Under the pieces are notes generated by a model, which did not search any database, was not told the origin of the DNA, and worked only from the letters and a program-made list of their open reading frames with translations. A DNA stretch of 64,000 bases from Apoda limacodes (lineage: Eukaryota > Arthropoda > Insecta > Lepidoptera > Limacodidae), in NCBI GenBank assembly GCA_946406115.1, contig OX291550.1:6500803-6564802 (forward strand). The letters are read 5' to 3'. Each line of letters begins with the position of its first letter. Positions within the stretch are counted from its first letter, which is position 1. The translations under genes and the position numbers were made by a program. This document shows, one piece after another, positions 34,201 to 45,299 of this stretch.

Positions 34201-34849
34201 TGCAATTCACAAATTAAAGCCTCGGCATGTGCTCATACTAACGGCCCCTGACGACGATCTCGCTATCCATATAGCGAAACTAGGTATTTCACTTTGCTTT
34301 TCACCCCCACTCACTCGCAACCACGACTGTGTAACGGGGAACTCCCCTCCTGGCGCTGACTCACCTTTGACTTCGAGGCTCATGCTGGTTGAAGGGACAA
34401 CCCAAGCCGAAGCCTCCCCCGCAGGAGCAGTAATGGCTGCATCAGCCACCCTGAACTACTCTTACAGAAAAAGAAATCCACTGTCCACCACCCAGCGCCA
34501 AATGCGAGAGGGTGCCTCCACAAACATGCACACATACCCATACTCACAGATGTTGTATATCATGAAGTGGCCCAGCTCCCACACTACAGTCGGGCAAAAA
34601 ATTCACACCATTTAACATACTGTCATTTCAGAAACTAGCCTAAGGGAAGAAAAAGGGAAAAGAAACTTCCTGGGTATACACCTGTTACCATTGATTATGC
34701 AGGAACCAGGCTAACGAATACACACAATCTATGCAAATATGTGTTAACACTCATACATGTACACGTCCATGTGCCAAATCACAAGAAATCAAGAGAAGAA
34801 TAGGCATCACATGGAAAGTAAATGGAAATTCCAATAAAACTGAAGAAAA

Positions 34850-35000
34850 AGGGTTTCAATAACAGCATTATCCCTTGTCTGACATATGGGTATCAAACAT
34901 GGCCAAATAAAAAATATACTAAACAGGATTTCATTTAATCATTAATCAAAACTCAACAGAATGTAGTTTTTCTTATATCAATAAAGTGGCAAACAAGCGT
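34850..35000 (+). pseudogene. RTE-type LINE fragment
   Basis: Reads NNSIIPCLTYGYQTWPNK in a broken frame, the 'ILPCLTYGCQTW' block of RTE reverse transcriptases. Very short. Confidence 0.5.
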
Positions 35001-36640
35001 ACTGCCTACCTCATGATAATAATTTTACAAACCTATAATCAGAAAGAAATACAGTTTAAAATAGTATAGTAGAACCCATTTCTTAAAGAACCTGTGATGT
35101 TTTCAGTCTAATAATTATCTGCTGAAATCGTAATAGTAACTACAATTGTGACATTAAATACATGCCATAATATTTAAATTATGATCGCATTTAAATACAG
35201 ACCTTAAAAACAGCGAACAGACGTTTGGTTTCAGCAGTGTTTTCAACAGCCCATCCTTTGGGCTTTACTATAATTAAATCCTTATCGTATTGTAAAAAAA
35301 ATCTCTTTAAAACTACGAATTATAACACTTGATAATTGTATGGATTTCACAGAATGAAATTTCTGTCACAGAAAACAAATACTACGAAGTGATCAATTTG
35401 ATGTCAAAATCAGCTGGAACATTTTTTTTCTTTTTTTTTCTACTATAGCAATTAGTTTTAACTATTTGCCAGTGTTAATGTTAAAGGTTAGGAAATGGGT
35501 AAATTGGAAATCTCAAGTGAGTGAATTTTTGAAACCGGATTAATAGTAAAAATGATTAAAATACACGTAAGCACGTTAAATTAGGTTTTGATATTAGTTT
35601 TAGAGAACCATGGTTTCACACAAATGGACAGTTGAATTTTATAATTTCCTTTTTTTTTTTTTTTTTTAATCTAGCTATAATAAATAATGAATAAGAAGAA
35701 AAACCTTCGGCAAAGCAACCAAATCATGAAAATTATTTTGGTACAAATAAATGTCTCCACACTACATAGCGTCCTTGGCTAACTGATCACCTATAAAACT
35801 AGAATGTCTTAGAACCCAGGCAAAGACTGTTAGTAAGTCCTCTATCTGTACATTTAAGAATATTTCTGATATCAAAAGTAATAGAGTTATATCGAAAAAT
35901 TTCACTTCCCGACATGGGTTTTTGGTAGCAAAATCGCTTAGACGAAACGCTAGAAGTCAACATTCGATTTTGCTATGATTTTGGTACCAAATTACAGATG
36001 ACTTAAGACGTCTAGGTTCCGTGTTCAGGCACACGAAACAAGCCAATCCGACGCGCACTGTGCTCCCGCGGAAAGTAATAAAACTGACGATTAGTGCAAA
36101 AGTATCGTGTAGAAACTATTGAAAAAAAAGTTTGATGAAAAAAAAACACTTTCCACAAGTTACTACACTAATCTTGTTATATTTGGGTTACAAACATATT
36201 TTTCAAAATAATTTTTAGCAAAACAAACAACAAAAGCTTTTCGGGAAATCAAAAGCGCGCGGTCAGATACACGGGTCCATTTAATCTTGATTTTATGAAT
36301 TATATTACTTTGTAGGAACACTACGAGTTAAACAGAGTGTAATTTGCATTTTTTGTGTAATATTCTGAGACATCAATCAGTAATATAAGTTATTCAATAC
36401 AACGATAATCCTATTACGTCCTAAGAAAAACAAATATTATATGCTTATAATGATTTTCTTTGAGAAAACTAATAAAATGTTATTATAAAATCTTATGATT
36501 TTATTGATCAATTTTTAAATAACATATTATATATAATCTTTTCATTTTCTATGTAAATTAAGATTAAATTACTCTATAGTTTATTGCTTAAAATCTCTAA
36601 TCGGATCATTACCCGAAGGGACCCAACGCAGCCCGCTTTT
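35001..36640. other. No gene recognised
   Basis: AT-rich with T/A homopolymers (about 35425-35440 and 35650-35667). No protein or RNA motif readable. Confidence 0.5.
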
Positions 36641-36649
36641 TGGAATAGG

Positions 36650-36980
36650 TGCCGTAGTTCAAAACACTAACAAGTTTAAAATTCATAATAAATGTTAATT
36701 GAGAAAATTATACATTTAAACAATAGCACTGTGATCCAATTCCTGCGGTTCTGCGCGGCCGCTCTAACAATGTCAGCCAGATTAGTCTAATACTTACGCA
36801 TTGAATGTGCTTTATGCTGTCTATGCGCGCATTCGATCTAACTATTGACCGAAAATGAAATGTAAAATATGGCGGTACTTACGGTCCGCATTTACCGCAT
36901 TGGCTGCACATGCTAAGAAGGTAAAACAGTAGATTTTCTTTAAAAATAGTGAACAGCTAGTTCAATTTTTGAAATTTGGT
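36650..36980 (-). repeat. Dispersed repeat A, copy 2
   Basis: Reverse-orientation copy: 'acatttaaacaatagcactg', 'cttacgcattgaatgtgctt', 'gcgcgcattcgatc', 'gcattggctgcacatgct' and 'agtgaacagctagtt'. The same order, inverted, is in the 49.19-49.54 kb copy. Confidence 0.75.
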
Positions 36981-37019
36981 TAACAAAACGATTTCAATGG
37001 CTCTGTAATGCGATAGCTT

Positions 37020-37625
37020 TCTATATTAAAAAATCATTTTTCTCAGGAACGCGTGAAGGTATCAAGGTGAAATTTATATCAAATACTAAGATCTACGGTC
37101 GCTTAAAAAATCAGGCTTTAACATCAACGCAATAAAAAAATACGGCCATTTTTTTCGCATTGTTTGGCATTCACAAATGAATTAAACCTATTCCCCGTAC
37201 TCCCCGTTGTCCTAGAATCATAAAATATCACACGAAGCAAGGTCTTACATCACAAATAGAGGAACAAATCCGAAATTCGTTAATTTGTAGTTGTGATACA
37301 TTAAAAAAAGTTTGTCGCGTACTCCGTGGAGGTATCGTGTTGAAATTAATATCATATACTAAAGTCTACAGTTGCTTAAAGTTGTAAAAAAAAAAGAGCT
37401 TTAAATCAATGTAATTAAAAATATGCACAAAATACGGTTATTTTTGTTGCATATTGTGACACAAATAATTTAAAACCTATGGGGTACTACCCGTTGACCT
37501 GGAATCATGAAAATTGGCAAGAAGTAATGCCATGTAGGTAGCACACATAAAGGAAAAAATCGGAAAACCGTAAATTATATCCGTCGGGTCGATTCCGTAA
37601 AAAGATTGCTAAGAAATAAAGATAT
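37020..37625 (+). repeat. Dispersed repeat B, two tandem copies
   Basis: First unit about 37040-37250 and second about 37315-37560. Each has 'gaaatt.atatcaaatacta'-type sequence, then 'aaaacctat', 'ctagaatcat'/'ctggaatcatg' and a trailing 'ttggcaagaag'-like phrase. The tandem arrangement suggests internal duplication. The MITE at 37636 is inserted at its end. Confidence 0.65.
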
Positions 37626-37635
37626 GCATTGCGCC

Positions 37636-38009
37636 CACTGACCTCTACTTCTACCCACTGGACTGGCTTTTCTATACAAATGACAGCTAGTTTTGTATGT
37701 CAATTTGAAACGCCACCGCCGACGTCTCAGGGAACTAATTTTGAAGTATATTGTTTATGGCTGCCTTAGAAGATTGAAATAATCATAAAACCGCCAAAGA
37801 GTTTTTTTGTTGTTGTTAGGTTAAAAAACTGTCTATTTCTAAAACATAATATATCGATATATCACAGATATAATGTCGACTAGCGGATATCAATAATTTT
37901 AGTTCTATGGACTTCCGTATCTGCCTACAGCGCCAAAATGGCGTTATTCAATTAGGCACAAAAAACGTTTGACAGCATCCAGTCCAGTGGGTAGTAATAG
38001 AGGTCAGTG
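37636..38009. mobile_element. hAT-like MITE, 374 bp, with 8-bp target duplication
   Basis: 31-bp terminal inverted repeats, 37636-37666 and 37979-38009, with two mismatches; ends CACTGACCTC. Direct duplication ATTGCGCC at 37628-37635 and 38010-38017. An 8-bp duplication is the rule for hAT-superfamily elements. No transposase frame inside. Confidence 0.85.
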
Positions 38010-38787
38010 ATTGCGCCCCATATGTATATCACATATTTTTTTTATAACAGCACAGAATTTGGAAAACGTTTACTGTATGCCATCGCTGACATCGTCAAAA
38101 TATGTTTATTCAAGGCTATATGGGTCACATTTCTATGAGCCTGCCAGAGCTTATAGGGTAGCCTGGACAAATTATACATTTTTGTGAATTTCTAAATCCA
38201 GTAGCCCGCCGCCACTTGATCAATTATTAAAAGATACGAATACTTTTGGGCCACTATACAGATATACAATAAATACAATATAAAGTGATATTCAGTAAAA
38301 AATACGGTGTAAAAATCTAAATAAAGACATGACTTAAAGTTCTTTGATACTAGGTCATAAAATTCCAAAAAAAAAAAAAAATTCTAAATCTAGAACATTT
38401 TTTTTACTTTTTTGATACTAAAAGTAGTAAATTGTAAAACTACAATAATGCATTGTGTGAAAATAATTAATAGGTTATCTTCACGACAATGGAGAACATT
38501 TTCTCAATGGTAAGTGAAAACTATTTCGGCTAAAACTATATTCGGCCGATATTGAGGTTATAAATGTCCTCTAAAATAATTGCACGGGTGTCAATAGAGC
38601 ACATCGCCAGGAGCAACATTTGTGTGAACCATTTATTCTGTGTTCATTCCAAGAGCTGCTATGAATAGAAATCTAAATGAAAAATTCAAATTTCAGGGTT
38701 CCTTAGTGGCGCAACTAGGGATCCCATAAAAAAGGGTCTCCTACAAACATTGCTCGTAGAGACGCCTTCTATCGATCACAGTCCAAT

Positions 38788-38856
38788 AAATAGGGTGTTA
38801 TAAGGACACCACAATTTAAATAATAGGGTGTTATAGGGACATCACAATTTAAATGA
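38788..38856 (+). repeat. 33-bp tandem duplication
   Basis: 'tagggtgttataaggacacc' starting at 38791 is repeated at 38824 as 'tagggtgttatagggacatc', each followed by 'acaatttaaat'. Period 33 bp, two copies. Confidence 0.85.
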
Positions 38857-39027
38857 TGGAAATCGATATAGTACACTCATTTGCAAAAATGCATATAGAG
38901 TTCAAAAAAATAGAATGGCAAGCCGTAGTCACTCACACACTTAAAGAAATAAAGTAATATATCTTGTAGGACCTGAGTAATATCAGTTTCATTTAATATT
39001 AGATATAATAATTTCACAATAAAAGTT

Positions 39028-39110
39028 ATTGTATCCATAGCCTAGTGGTTAGACATATCAGATCTTAATATGTGTTTTGAGAGCAAGGATTGGAATCTCA
39101 CCTTTTGCCA
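39028..39110 (+). repeat. tRNA-like SINE head
   Basis: 'tagcctagtggttagaca' resembles an A box, and 'gcaaggattggaatctcacc' a B box about 40 bases later. No acceptor-stem pairing could be formed, so this is a SINE or tRNA relic rather than a tRNA gene. Confidence 0.5.
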
Positions 39111-39439
39111 TTCTTTTTGTTTTCGTTACATTTTACGAATTATGAATATTGTGTTCAGTTAAACAGCTGAGACTGATTTTCTAATAGCTATTAAGTTAGA
39201 TGCGGATGCTACGTAGGTAGATATATTATTTTTGTTGTTTGTTGCCGATTTGTTTCTGGGGGTATGTGCTGACAAGTTTGTTTGGTGTTTTTATTTAGGT
39301 AATAAGTTACATGCGGTAATTACTTAGGTAGCCATTTTTTTTTTGTTGTTGTGGATGTGTTGATAAGGTTGTTTAGTGTTTTTATTAAATTTCTTAGCTA
39401 AAAATAATATTAATATAATGATATTAAGGCCAATATTAA

Positions 39440-40305
39440 TATTCAAGAGTGGATGCTTATTATAGAACTATATAATATGGGTTACAATATATCTCAAATT
39501 TGCAATGAGACTAGTTTTACCGTAAGTATTTTGTTTGATGTTAATCTTATATCATATTTTTTTAATACCACACTTTTTGTGAGTAAATATCTAAAAAAAA
39601 ATTAAAATTTAATTCAGTAGTTTGAAAAATGATTATTTTAATCAGGCACTTTGGTTTTTAGTGGAAAACCGTAAAGCTTTGGGTCTCACTCAAACAAGAG
39701 GAGGGGAATTTATCAACTCAACCTCGAAGTGGACTCTCGCGGCACATTGATGCGACTCAAAGAAGATTTATGGTGGAACAATGGTTTCATACCAACTGCT
39801 GTGTTTGGGAACATGTTTAACACACACTATGCGTCAAGCTCTGCATATTGAGGGAATGCATCATAGAAAGCCAGCTAAAAAGTCGTTTTTAACTAATACC
39901 CATAAACAAAATAGATTGTTGTTTGCAAGGGAGTATTTAGATTTTGATTGGGAGCACACCTTATTCACCGATGAGAAGTCGTTTGAATCATCTGAAAACG
40001 GGAGGGTTTTTTTGTGGCGCAGAAATGGACCCCTCTATGCAGAACAAAATGTTGTCTCAAATATGGAATCTAGATGGATATCACTTAATATGTGGGGGTG
40101 GATGACTGCGGCTGGTCCATAGGAAACCTATGGGGTTTGATGGTGTAAAGATGGGACATGCGAAATGAAAGAACTACAGAGTCATTAGGGCTCACTGTGT
40201 AGAAATTTGAGACAATATTAGAGGAACAGATCTGTTCTAATAAAGTCGGATCTATGCGGCGGCGCTTGCTTGCTGTAATTGAAAATAATGGAGGTTATAA
40301 TAAAT
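39440..40305 (+). pseudogene. Tc1-like transposase relic
   Basis: The open frame 39781-40122 contains HHRKPAKKSFLTNTHKQNRL, FAREYLDFDWEHTLFTDEKS, with the first catalytic Asp in FTDEKSF, then SSENGRVFLWRRNGP and SRWISLNMWGWMTAAGP, all standard Tc1-family blocks. Upstream, LIIELYNMGYNISQICNETS may be the N-terminal helix-turn-helix, separated by about 250 bp of unmatched sequence. Downstream after a stop come LRQY..EEQICSN and MRRRLLAVIENNGGYNK, the protein's end. The middle with the remaining catalytic residues is deleted. Confidence 0.8.
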
Positions 40306-40309
40306 AGGC

Positions 40310-40675
40310 GAGTAGGACTCACGAACGAAGGGTTCCCTACCATTATCTATAAAAACGGCAAAACAATCACGTTTGTTGTATCGGAGCCCCCCTTAAATTT
40401 TTTAAAGTAACTATATAACTAAATATTCTGTAAATATTTTAAGCGTCTACCTGTTGCCGTTATCAATATCGAGCAAAATCGAGAAAAAAAATCACGTTTG
40501 TTGTATTGGAGCCTCGTTCAATATTTATTTTATTCTGTTTTTCAGTATTTGTTATAGCGGCAACAGAAATATATCTTCTGTGAAAATTTCAACTGTCTAT
40601 CACGGTTCATGAGATACAGCCGGAGTCTTAGTAATAGGGTTCCGCTAATTACCCTTTGGGTACGGAACCCTAAAA
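40310..40675 (-). repeat. Dispersed repeat D, reverse copy
   Basis: Starts 'ggcgagtaggactcacgaac' and ends 'taccctttgggtacggaacc' then 'ctaaaa'. Same blocks as the 20.42 and 56.97 kb copies, inverted. It begins right at the end of the Tc1 relic. Confidence 0.8.
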
Positions 40676-41049
40676 ATAAAGTACAATTTTTTTTACAGAT
40701 ATTTTACATTTCAATATATTTAAGACATAACATATTTTTTTTTACTTTGTTGATTTGCAAAATATAGCAGCGTTACCGAATGAATGGTGACTTGTATTTT
40801 TTTTTATTCTTATGGTTAAGTTTCAATTTTCTTTTCATTACGAAAACGAATACTTAAGCTATAACTAAAGGAAATATATATATAGGAAAAAGAGACATTT
40901 ATCAAAAACATTATTTATGATTTATAAAATTTTAATAAAAACCCTTTTTTATTTGATTGCATGTGTTTTAATTCTTGCAAACAAAACAAAAAGTTCTCAT
41001 ACCAACTGGTACTCTTCTGAGAGAACCAGATGTCAAAACATAAAAAAAA

Positions 41050-41160
41050 AAGTTATTCCTAACAAAACGGAATTAGCGTGATTTGAACCATAGGCTCGCC
41101 GGTTTAAGTCGCAACGCCTACGTACACTACCATTACACCACCGGGCAGATAACATTTAAT
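41050..41160 (-). repeat. tRNA-like relic or SINE head
   Basis: Minus strand: 'cccggtggtgtaatggtag' (A-box-like) and 'ggttcaaatcacgc' (B-box-like) at suitable spacing. The 5' GCCCGGT has no matching 3' acceptor strand, so no functional tRNA is called. Confidence 0.5.
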
Positions 41161-41794
41161 GCGAAATAAACAATACGTATGTAGAACAACACTGCAGTTT
41201 ACACCTAATTAATTTGTAAGGTTAAGAAACCAAAAGATAGAAGAACAGTTTAAATAAACTGGTTAGTATAAAAAAAACTAAACCTAATTTTGTCAATTTT
41301 AGGTTAATATTATTGACAGTTCTGAAAATGTTAATGTGTGAGTGCGAGATTCACAGAATAGTTTCACGCAATTTTAACCTTTACACTATGTATGGACTAT
41401 TGCAAATGACCGTACATCATCTGCAGCAACATATGTATGAAGCACTTTTTTTCTGTGACCCATACCCAACCGCTAGTGGGTTCTTAATTTTTTTGCAAAA
41501 GAGTATTTCCCCATAACCAACTTTTTTTATTATGCGAATCGGTGGAGTACATCACTACCATCACCATTAGTGTGAAGCACTTTGTCATTTAGATTTCTGT
41601 TCATAGTAGTTAAGGAAATGAACACAGAATTGCTCCTGGCAATGTGCTCTATCAACACTCATCAAAAAATCGACCATTGTAAGGACCTATTTGTGCTCAA
41701 TACAAATGTTGTTGCTGACAATCTACTCTACCAATTTTTATCATCAAAATATATGGTTAAAGGGACACCAATTTTATCTAGCTAGAGAAAAGAT

Positions 41795-42300
41795 TTGATT
41801 GTTTGTTTGTATTGAATAGGCTTCGAAACTACTGGACCGATTTGAAAAATTCTTTTACCATTAGAAGCCGACATTATCCCTGATGAACATAGACTACTTT
41901 TTACCGCCCGAAAATGCTTCATTCCTACGGGAAAACGGGTAATAGGACAACGGGTAGTAAGAATTAACCTTCCGTACATCCCTAATTACTTAATTACGTA
42001 ATTACTTCCTTTTTCACATAACTTCTAAATGGCTTAACCGATCGGGTTGAAATTTTATATGGGTATTTCGATGGTATTCTGGATGATTTAAAAATACAAT
42101 TGGACTCGGTAGGTGGCGCTGCTGCTGGTATGTCAACTATTAAACGCCTTGACCGATCGGGTTGAAATTTTGTATGTGTATTTCCATGGTTTCACAGACA
42201 CGAATGTATTATGCCATTAAAGAGGAAAGATTTGATTGTTTGTTTTTTTCTATAATTGAGGAGTTGCCGTAAGAACCTACGCCGATAACGAAACTAACTA
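41795..42300 (+). repeat. Non-autonomous repeat ('gaccgatttgaaaaattctt')
   Basis: 'gaaaagatttgattgtttgt' near the left is echoed at 42227 ('ggaaagatttgattgtttgt'). 'accgatcgggttgaaatttt' occurs twice (about 42037 and 42152) with related flanks, an internal duplication of about 115 bp. 'actactggaccgatttgaaa' is a phrase common in moth repeats. No coding sequence. Confidence 0.6.
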
Positions 42301-42429
42301 ACTAACGCCTTAGTGCATAAAAATTTATAATTTGTACTTACGTCATTATATGATTATTGGTAGACTACTAAAAAATTTATTAAACTTCTGTAGAAATACA
42401 TTCTTCCCTTCTTACAAACCTCTTGACTT

Positions 42430-42612
42430 TATTTTCTTGTGACTTCACCTCAGCCTGTAGATGTCCTCAGACTCTTCATCCAGACATTTCCTGTGGCTCT
42501 AACAAGCTTGTCTGTCCTCCTGGTGATTACGCTTATGCTGCGTCTCCCAGTCTGTTGTCACCACTCAAACACCTTTCTTCCCAGTGTTTCCATTGGAAGA
42601 AGCGGAAAAGCT
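42430..42612 (-). pseudogene. RTE-type LINE 3' tail, reverse
   Basis: Minus-strand frame: KVFEWWQQTGRRSISVITRR then TDKLVRATGNVWMKSLRTST, matching the RTE tail seen at 16.04 kb (..RKVLEW..GRRCVGR..TDDLVRAAGSGW..). Short and damaged. Confidence 0.6.
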
Positions 42613-42699
42613 TGTTTTGCCTAACTAGTAAGGGGCTACACCACCCTGACACTCAGGCAAAAACAAAAATAGGCATTAAAATTATGAATTAATCTTTAT

Positions 42700-43500
42700 T
42701 TTATGCTTACATATAAATTTATAAACAATTTCCAATATTGAATTTTTTTTATAAAAAATGGCAGGGATATGAGTTGCTCAGTGAGACCCTCATTTTAAAA
42801 TCTTTGTTCATGGTGTCCATGATTTCACATTCCAGCATTGCCGAAAAAAAAAAAATTGCTTATTAAGAAGGGAAACAACTATGATGTGAAGTAAGAAAAA
42901 AATATTTAGGAGAATGACAGCTTTTCCATCAAAATTTTGAGTTTTAAAATGTTTTTGTAATGTTATGTAACTTTAAAATGGTGCCCAATCAAAAAAAATC
43001 AATGTCACACTTTAAGTAATATCTAAAAAAGGAATGCAATTTTCAGCCAAATTGGTTTAGTAGATTTTGAGATATCATGTACACCAGTTAAAACAAGGAA
43101 TTTCAAGATAAATACAAGGATAATTGAATATTCCAAGATTCTTGTGTAAACCAGTTCCAACCATGTGTACCCAACTCTATAGTATAGTACAAAAATAAAA
43201 TATATTATAGTATGAAAGGGGGTTAGAATTCATAATAATGAATTTACCTGAGTTACAGTTAGTCTGAACATTCTAAAGGAATTATATTGTTGTTTAAGAT
43301 AGATTCGTAACATTTTGAATGGTACCTAGTAGTTTCGGGTTGGTGCGGCTCCCTGACGCGCTCATTTCTAATTGCTGTAACTTTTGTAGTAATTTGAATG
43401 TGAGATGTTTCAATGTTAAAAAAATATTCTTAATAGTATAAACGATATACTTGGCAAAAAAAAAAGGGATTTTTTGAATATTCTCACCGTCTAACAAACA
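42700..43500. other. No gene recognised
   Basis: AT-rich sequence without readable motif. Confidence 0.5.
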
Positions 43501-43514
43501 TTTTGTCTCGTTTT

Positions 43515-43830
43515 TTTATTAAGTGTGTAGTACGAGAGTATGCTTTTAAGCCTAAATGGACATGGGCTGGCCATATTTCAAGGCTCAAAGACAACAGATG
43601 GACACTATAAACAACTAAATGGCAAGGTCCAAAAGGCAAAAGGGAAAAAGGCAGACCAAAGAAACGCTGGGTTGACGACATCACCACAGTTGCTGGCAAC
43701 AATTGGATGCAGACTAGACAGAATAGGCAAGAGTGAAAAAAGGCTTTTACCTACAAGGGGTCCACATCAACAACAACACAGAACTATAACAATACTACTT
43801 AATAATAGTTTTTAATCACAAAAAAATCTA
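43515..43830 (+). pseudogene. RTE-type LINE 3' end (second lineage)
   Basis: In mixed frames: FKPKWTWAGHISRLKDNRWT, KWQGPKGKRERGRPKKRWVD, DITTVAGNNWMQTRQNRQEW, KKAFTYKGSTSTTTQN, i.e. the end of an RTE polyprotein of a different subfamily from that at 16.04 kb. Lies about 560 bp upstream of the first visible mRpL12 exon. Confidence 0.8.
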
Positions 43831-44389
43831 ACAATACTAACATAAAAATAAAGAAATGAAATTTCTTTTTATTATTAAGCTTTATTATTATTACCAACAT
43901 AACTACATAGTTACTGATCTCTGGCAGTACGTCGCGTCGCAAAGAAGTAGCGAGCGAGGCAAAAACGTTGTGCGTATTATCTTGTTATCTCGCCTTTTCA
44001 CACACTGGCTTGCAACCTAGCTTTAATTCCTCTGATCTCCGTCCAATCTTTTACCAAATGTTAAAAATAAAGCAATAACATTAATCTTTAATTAGTATAA
44101 AGTATGAAGCCCAGATTCCCTAGGAATTAGCGACTATTGATAGTGAACTACGAAACTACTACTACTACGTACGCGCATGTGGATGAAGTGAGCTTCAGTT
44201 CAGTCAGTTTCTTTTATTTGACCGAAAACTACTTCTATAAATCCTATAAATAACATTGATTTTCCTTTGTTTGTTGTGGGAAAAAATCGGGCTTGCCTTA
44301 TTGTGTAAGCCTGCTTATTGCCACTTCAGCTTGTTAAATATATAAGCAAGTCAGTTGCTGGAACTAACATGTTTTGTAATATTTTGCAG

Positions 44390-44666
44390 CTCAACTTTGA
44401 ACCAAGAAGTAGTTCAAGCAGCAACTCCCCTAACATTCCCAGTGCCAGAAGGAATCGATAAACCTGTATCACCAAAAATTGAAAAGCTGGTTTCTGAAAT
44501 CAGTAACCTTAATCTTCTGGAAGTTTCTGAATTAAGTCAAGTATTAAAAAAAAGGTTAAATCTTCCTGATGCACCGGTTATGCCAGTTGGAGGCTTTGCG
44601 ATGGCGGCTCCAGCAGCTCACGATGAAGAGGAGGTGGCGCCTAAAGCTGTGAAGACGAGCTTCACT
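44390..44666 (+). CDS. mRpL12: mRpL12 internal exon (dimerisation helices and hinge)
   Basis: Enters with one base completing a codon, then TLNQEVVQAATPLTFPVPEG. Leaves in phase 0 after ..KTSFT. The reading frame continues 20 codons into the intron before a stop, so the splice donor must be used to reach the C-terminal domain. Confidence 0.92.
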
Positions 44667-45202
44667 GTTAGTACAAGTATTTCATATATTGACTTTGAAA
44701 ACGTAGTTATTATTTTTTTATAACTTACATTTGGAAGTGGAGAAACAAATATAAAACAAATTAAATATATGACCCTAAAAACACCTTTTCATCCATAATG
44801 GTTACTGCATTTTGGATGAAAATATTTTTGATTGATGATTTATGATTTTATAATTTCGACAAGTCCATATGTCTGTCTTAAAATTTTGCCATCTTTGCTT
44901 CGATAACATTTTTTATAAATTCATTAAATCAATAAAAACAAATGTTTTAGCATTCTTGCTGCCTTTTATTCAATCTGGCAAATTAAATTCTTTCACAGGT
45001 AAAAATGACCAAATTTGATGAAAAACAGAAGGTTCCACTTATAAAGGAAGTAAAGAGCCTTTTGGAAGGATTCAATTTAGTACAAGCTAAGAAGTTTGTT
45101 GAGAGTGTACCCACAATTGTTAAGGCAGACATTTCAAAAGATGAGGCTGAAAAATTAAAAGAAGCACTATCCAAAGTTGGAGCAATCATAGAAATTGAAT
45201 AG
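44390..45202 (+). CDS. mRpL12: Mitochondrial ribosomal protein L7/L12 (mRpL12), last two exons
   Basis: Stalk protein of the mitochondrial large ribosomal subunit; recruits translation factors in the matrix. Exon 44390-44666 follows the acceptor ATTTTGCAG and ends before GTTAGT. Exon 44999-45202 follows TTCTTTCACAG and ends at TAG. The join is phase 0 and gives ..KTSFT|VKMTKFDEKQ... About 160 residues are visible against the usual 180-200. The first part has the L12 N-terminal dimerisation helices (KIEKLVSEISNLNLLEVSEL, SQVLKKRLNLPDAPVMP), then the Ala/Glu-rich hinge. The second is the C-terminal domain (KQKVPLIKEVKSLLEG, AKKFVESVPTIVKADISKDE, AEKLKEALSKVGA). The exon carrying the mitochondrial targeting sequence was not found; it should end in phase 2. 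Frames are intact and a polyadenylation signal follows, so a living gene is likely. Confidence 0.92.
44999..45202 (+). CDS. mRpL12: mRpL12 last exon (L7/L12 C-terminal domain)
   Basis: Begins V-K-M-T-K-F directly after the CAG acceptor and ends ..SKVGAIIEIE-stop. The ATG at 45005 is internal, not a start. All conserved L7/L12 C-domain Lys/Glu positions appear present. Confidence 0.93.
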   Translation, partial: VKMTKFDEKQKVPLIKEVKSLLEGFNLVQAKKFVESVPTIVKADISKDEAEKLKEALSKVGAIIEIE

Positions 45203-45254
45203 TTAAAGTAGTTATTAAGTGTTTTAGTTTGTAATTCATTAGTTTTATTAGTGC

Positions 45255-45260
45255 AATAAA
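45255..45260 (+). terminator. mRpL12 polyadenylation signal
   Basis: AATAAA 53 bases after the stop codon, followed by a T/G-rich stretch ('aaatttgtttatttg'). Confidence 0.8.
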
Positions 45261-45299
45261 TAACTATAAATTAAATTTGTTTATTTGAATACTTTTATT

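Noticed and set aside
34169..34615. 148-codon ORF as a host gene
   Set aside because: Follows Jockey debris directly, starts with a TTG or an internal codon, and shows no domain, splice or codon evidence.
39028..39110. Possible tRNA gene (plus strand)
   Set aside because: No acceptor stem and a poor B box; SINE-like at best.
41050..41160. Possible tRNA gene (minus strand)
   Set aside because: A- and B-box-like words are present but the acceptor stem cannot pair; treated as a tRNA relic or SINE head.
44150..44345. Search for mRpL12 exon 1
   Set aside because: One GTAAGC donor-like site near 44305 exists, but no open frame with a Met and basic targeting sequence leads to it in phase 2.
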